Assembly (NCBI GenBank): GCA_027080445.1
Contig: JALWRY010000208.1
Span: 1-6,373 of the forward strand
Reading direction: 5' to 3'
Length of the DNA: 6,373 nt
Source of the DNA: Thiohalobacter sp.
Lineage (GTDB): Bacteria; Pseudomonadota; Gammaproteobacteria; DSM-19610
Numbering within the stretch: position 1 is the first letter of the stretch; every line of letters begins with the position of its first letter. The translations under genes were made by a program, and so were the position numbers. This document shows positions 5,035 to 6,373 of this stretch, one piece after another. Under the pieces are notes generated by a model. It made no database searches and had not been told where the DNA came from. It saw only the letters and a program-made list of their open reading frames with translations.

Positions 5035-5964
5035 GTGACTCCGCAGGATCTGGTGACCCGTAACGTACGTCTGGTTTCTTTACCCGAAGTTTGTATCCAG
5101 GTGCAGGCGCTTGCCGATTCATCCCACACCACGGCAGATGACATTGCCGATGTGGTCAGCAAGGACACCGCACTGACGACACGGCTGCTAAAACTGGTCA
5201 ACAGCGCCTACTTCAGCCTGCCGCGAAAAATCGACACGGTATCGCGCGCCGTCAACATGATCGGCATGCGTGAACTCCGCAACCTGACCCTGGCGGCGTC
5301 GGCCGCCGAAGTCTTCTCGCGCATTCCACCGGACCTGATCGACATGGCAGGTTTCTGGCAGCACAGTGTCTACACCGGCCTGCTGGCGCGTAACCTGGCC
5401 CAGTGCTGCAACGTACTGCACAGCGAGCGTCTGTTTACCGCCGGGCTGCTGCACGATGTAGGACGCCTGCTGATGTTCATGAAGGTGCCGGATGAAACCG
5501 CCAGTGCGGAAGCCCTGCGTTTGCAATCCCGGCGCGATATCTGTGAGATTGAAGAAGAACTGATCGGCTTCAGTCATGCCGAGGTCGGTGAAGCCCTGCT
5601 GTTACACTGGAACATGCCGGAAAATCTGTGCGCATCCATCCGCTACCACCACAATCCGGAAACTGCCAGTGACGCGCACCTCGAATCGGCCATCGTGCAT
5701 ATCGCCGACCAGGTTACCCACTGTGCACAGGAAAGCAAGGATCCGCTCGGCTCTCCCTTCTATGACCCCTACGGCGCACTGCTCGATTCCGACCTGAACG
5801 CGGAACCCATTACCGCGCAGGCCATACAGAACATACAACCGGCGGCCCTGTTGCTGACACATATCACCGAAGCGCAAATCATTGACTGCATCGGCAAAAA
5901 TGCAGCAGCATTCAACCAGGTGCTCGACCTGCTCTACCCGATGGCCTGGGAAACGCCACGCTAG
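5035..5964 (+). CDS. HDOD domain protein, possible motility/signalling regulator
   Basis: 309 aa, soluble, no transmembrane segment or fused receiver/GGDEF domain. The HDOD region covers about residues 8-215: LPEV near the start, DIADVVSKDTALTTRLLKLVNSAYFSLP at 36-63, VSRAVNMIGMRELRNL at 69-84, then FWQHS (His110), AGLLHDVGRL (His140-Asp141), FSHAEVGEALLLHWNMPENL (His181), IRYHHNPE (His205-His206) and VHIADQV (Asp225). HDOD proteins are signalling or regulatory relatives of HD hydrolases, often tied to motility, c-di-GMP or stress (for example GsmR of Xanthomonas). Unlike minimal HDOD proteins, this one keeps a spread of His/Asp residues that could bind metal, but no GYP motif, so c-di-GMP hydrolysis should not be assumed. 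The gene stands alone, divergent from the S24-like gene, with a FliA-like promoter. The C-terminal 80 residues have no recognised domain. Confidence 0.9.
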   Translation: MTPQDLVTRNVRLVSLPEVCIQVQALADSSHTTADDIADVVSKDTALTTRLLKLVNSAYFSLPRKIDTVSRAVNMIGMRELRNLTLAASAAEVFSRIPPDLIDMAGFWQHSVYTGLLARNLAQCCNVLHSERLFTAGLLHDVGRLLMFMKVPDETASAEALRLQSRRDICEIEEELIGFSHAEVGEALLLHWNMPENLCASIRYHHNPETASDAHLESAIVHIADQVTHCAQESKDPLGSPFYDPYGALLDSDLNAEPITAQAIQNIQPAALLLTHITEAQIIDCIGKNAAAFNQVLDLLYPMAWETPR

Positions 5965-5968
5965 AGGC

Positions 5969-6373
5969 TCAACGTTTGAAGCGCCGGGCAAAGAATTGCC
6001 GCCGCAGATCCGCCACGGCACTCACCCCGTTGCTGCTGACATCATAGATACGCCAGCCGTGTGGCGTCAGGTAGAAATAGAAGTACAGGCGAACGACCGG
6101 GCCACCCACATGGTAAATATCGCCACCGGCCCGCCAGGTATAGGCGCCACCCGGTTGCGGAAACAGCGGCACAAAACGCGGCATACGCACATCGTACAGG
6201 CCGGCCTTGTGCGCCAGCTGCTCGAACAGGCGGTCGCGTACACGGTTCTGGAAATGACTGCGTTCAAGTACATCCAGGCGGGTATATTCAGGCCCGGCAA
6301 TCAGGTACGCCATGTAGGAGAAGTCAAAAAAACGTGCCGCCTGTTCCTCCATCAGATTGACCACGGACGCCGG
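5969..6373 (-). CDS. MlaC/Ttg2D-like phospholipid-binding protein, C-terminal part
   Basis: 134 visible residues; the frame is open to the window edge, so the N-terminus with the expected signal peptide lies outside. The visible part has ARFFDFSYMAYLIAG (residues 13-27 of the visible part), an FQNRVRDRLFEQLA helix, a beta-rich middle and the telling end GWRIYDVSSNGVSAVADLRR with QFF, which corresponds to the GW-x-(I/V)-YDV-x-x-x-GVS-x-(L/V)-x-x-x-(Y/L)R-x-QF signature of MlaC (PF05494). MlaC carries phospholipids in the periplasm between outer and inner membranes for the Mla transporter. An internal GTG at 6364 would give a shorter protein, but MlaC is usually near 200 aa, so this is a partial gene. 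The middle (GAYTWRAGGDIYHVGGPV) is unlike typical MlaC, so this may be a divergent paralog. It converges with the HDOD gene with only 4 bp between stops. Confidence 0.72.
   Translation of the reverse strand, partial: PASVVNLMEEQAARFFDFSYMAYLIAGPEYTRLDVLERSHFQNRVRDRLFEQLAHKAGLYDVRMPRFVPLFPQPGGAYTWRAGGDIYHVGGPVVRLYFYFYLTPHGWRIYDVSSNGVSAVADLRRQFFARRFKR

Noticed and set aside
1..6373. CRISPR array, tRNA, rRNA, insertion sequence or prophage
   Set aside because: No regularly spaced repeats, tRNA-like folds, transposase or integrase genes were seen; coding density is high and the longest gene-free stretch is the 133-bp divergent spacer.

Overview
The window looks like chromosomal DNA of a moderately GC-rich, sulfur-oxidizing gammaproteobacterium. 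The main evidence is an adjacent dsrN-dsrR pair, the 3' part of the dsr (reverse-acting dissimilatory sulfite reductase) gene set known from Allochromatium vinosum and relatives. Taxonomy is inferred from gene content and protein style only; no rRNA or other marker is present.

Left part (about 18-4577, + strand): five tightly packed genes that read as one transcription unit. They are dsrN (siroheme amidase), dsrR (cysteine-free IscA-like protein), a membrane-anchored NarX/HisKA_3-type histidine kinase, a NarL/LuxR-type response regulator and a single-domain rhodanese. dsrN and dsrR are joined by a 12-codon mini-ORF with ATGA overlaps at both ends. The kinase lies 9 bp after dsrR and overlaps its regulator by ATGA, and the rhodanese follows after 19 bp. 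A plausible sigma70 promoter containing a 10-bp palindrome precedes dsrN, next to what may be the tail of a dispersed palindromic repeat. The dsrS gene known to follow dsrR in A. vinosum is not there; the two-component pair and the rhodanese occupy its place.

Middle (4584-5034): a small minus-strand gene for a stand-alone LexA/S24-like domain that has lost the catalytic serine (GDMMEP instead of GDSMEP) and apparently the lysine. It meets the rhodanese gene tail to tail with a 6-bp gap. The 133-bp divergent spacer carries an extended -10 promoter for this gene and, on the + strand, a good match to a sigma28 (FliA) promoter.

Right part (5035-6373): an HDOD-domain protein with a full set of HD-type His/Asp residues, probably read from the FliA-like promoter and so perhaps linked to motility. 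It is followed tail to tail (4-bp gap) by the C-terminal part of an MlaC/Ttg2D-like periplasmic phospholipid-binding protein that runs off the window.

How the genes may work together (inference): DsrN makes the siroamide cofactor of DsrAB. The kinase has almost no periplasmic domain but a cytoplasmic GAF-like domain with a CxC plus third cysteine, so it could sense an internal redox or sulfur signal and control this locus through the NarL-like regulator. The rhodanese could handle sulfane sulfur in the same pathway. This putative dsr-linked sensor system is the most interesting element of the window.
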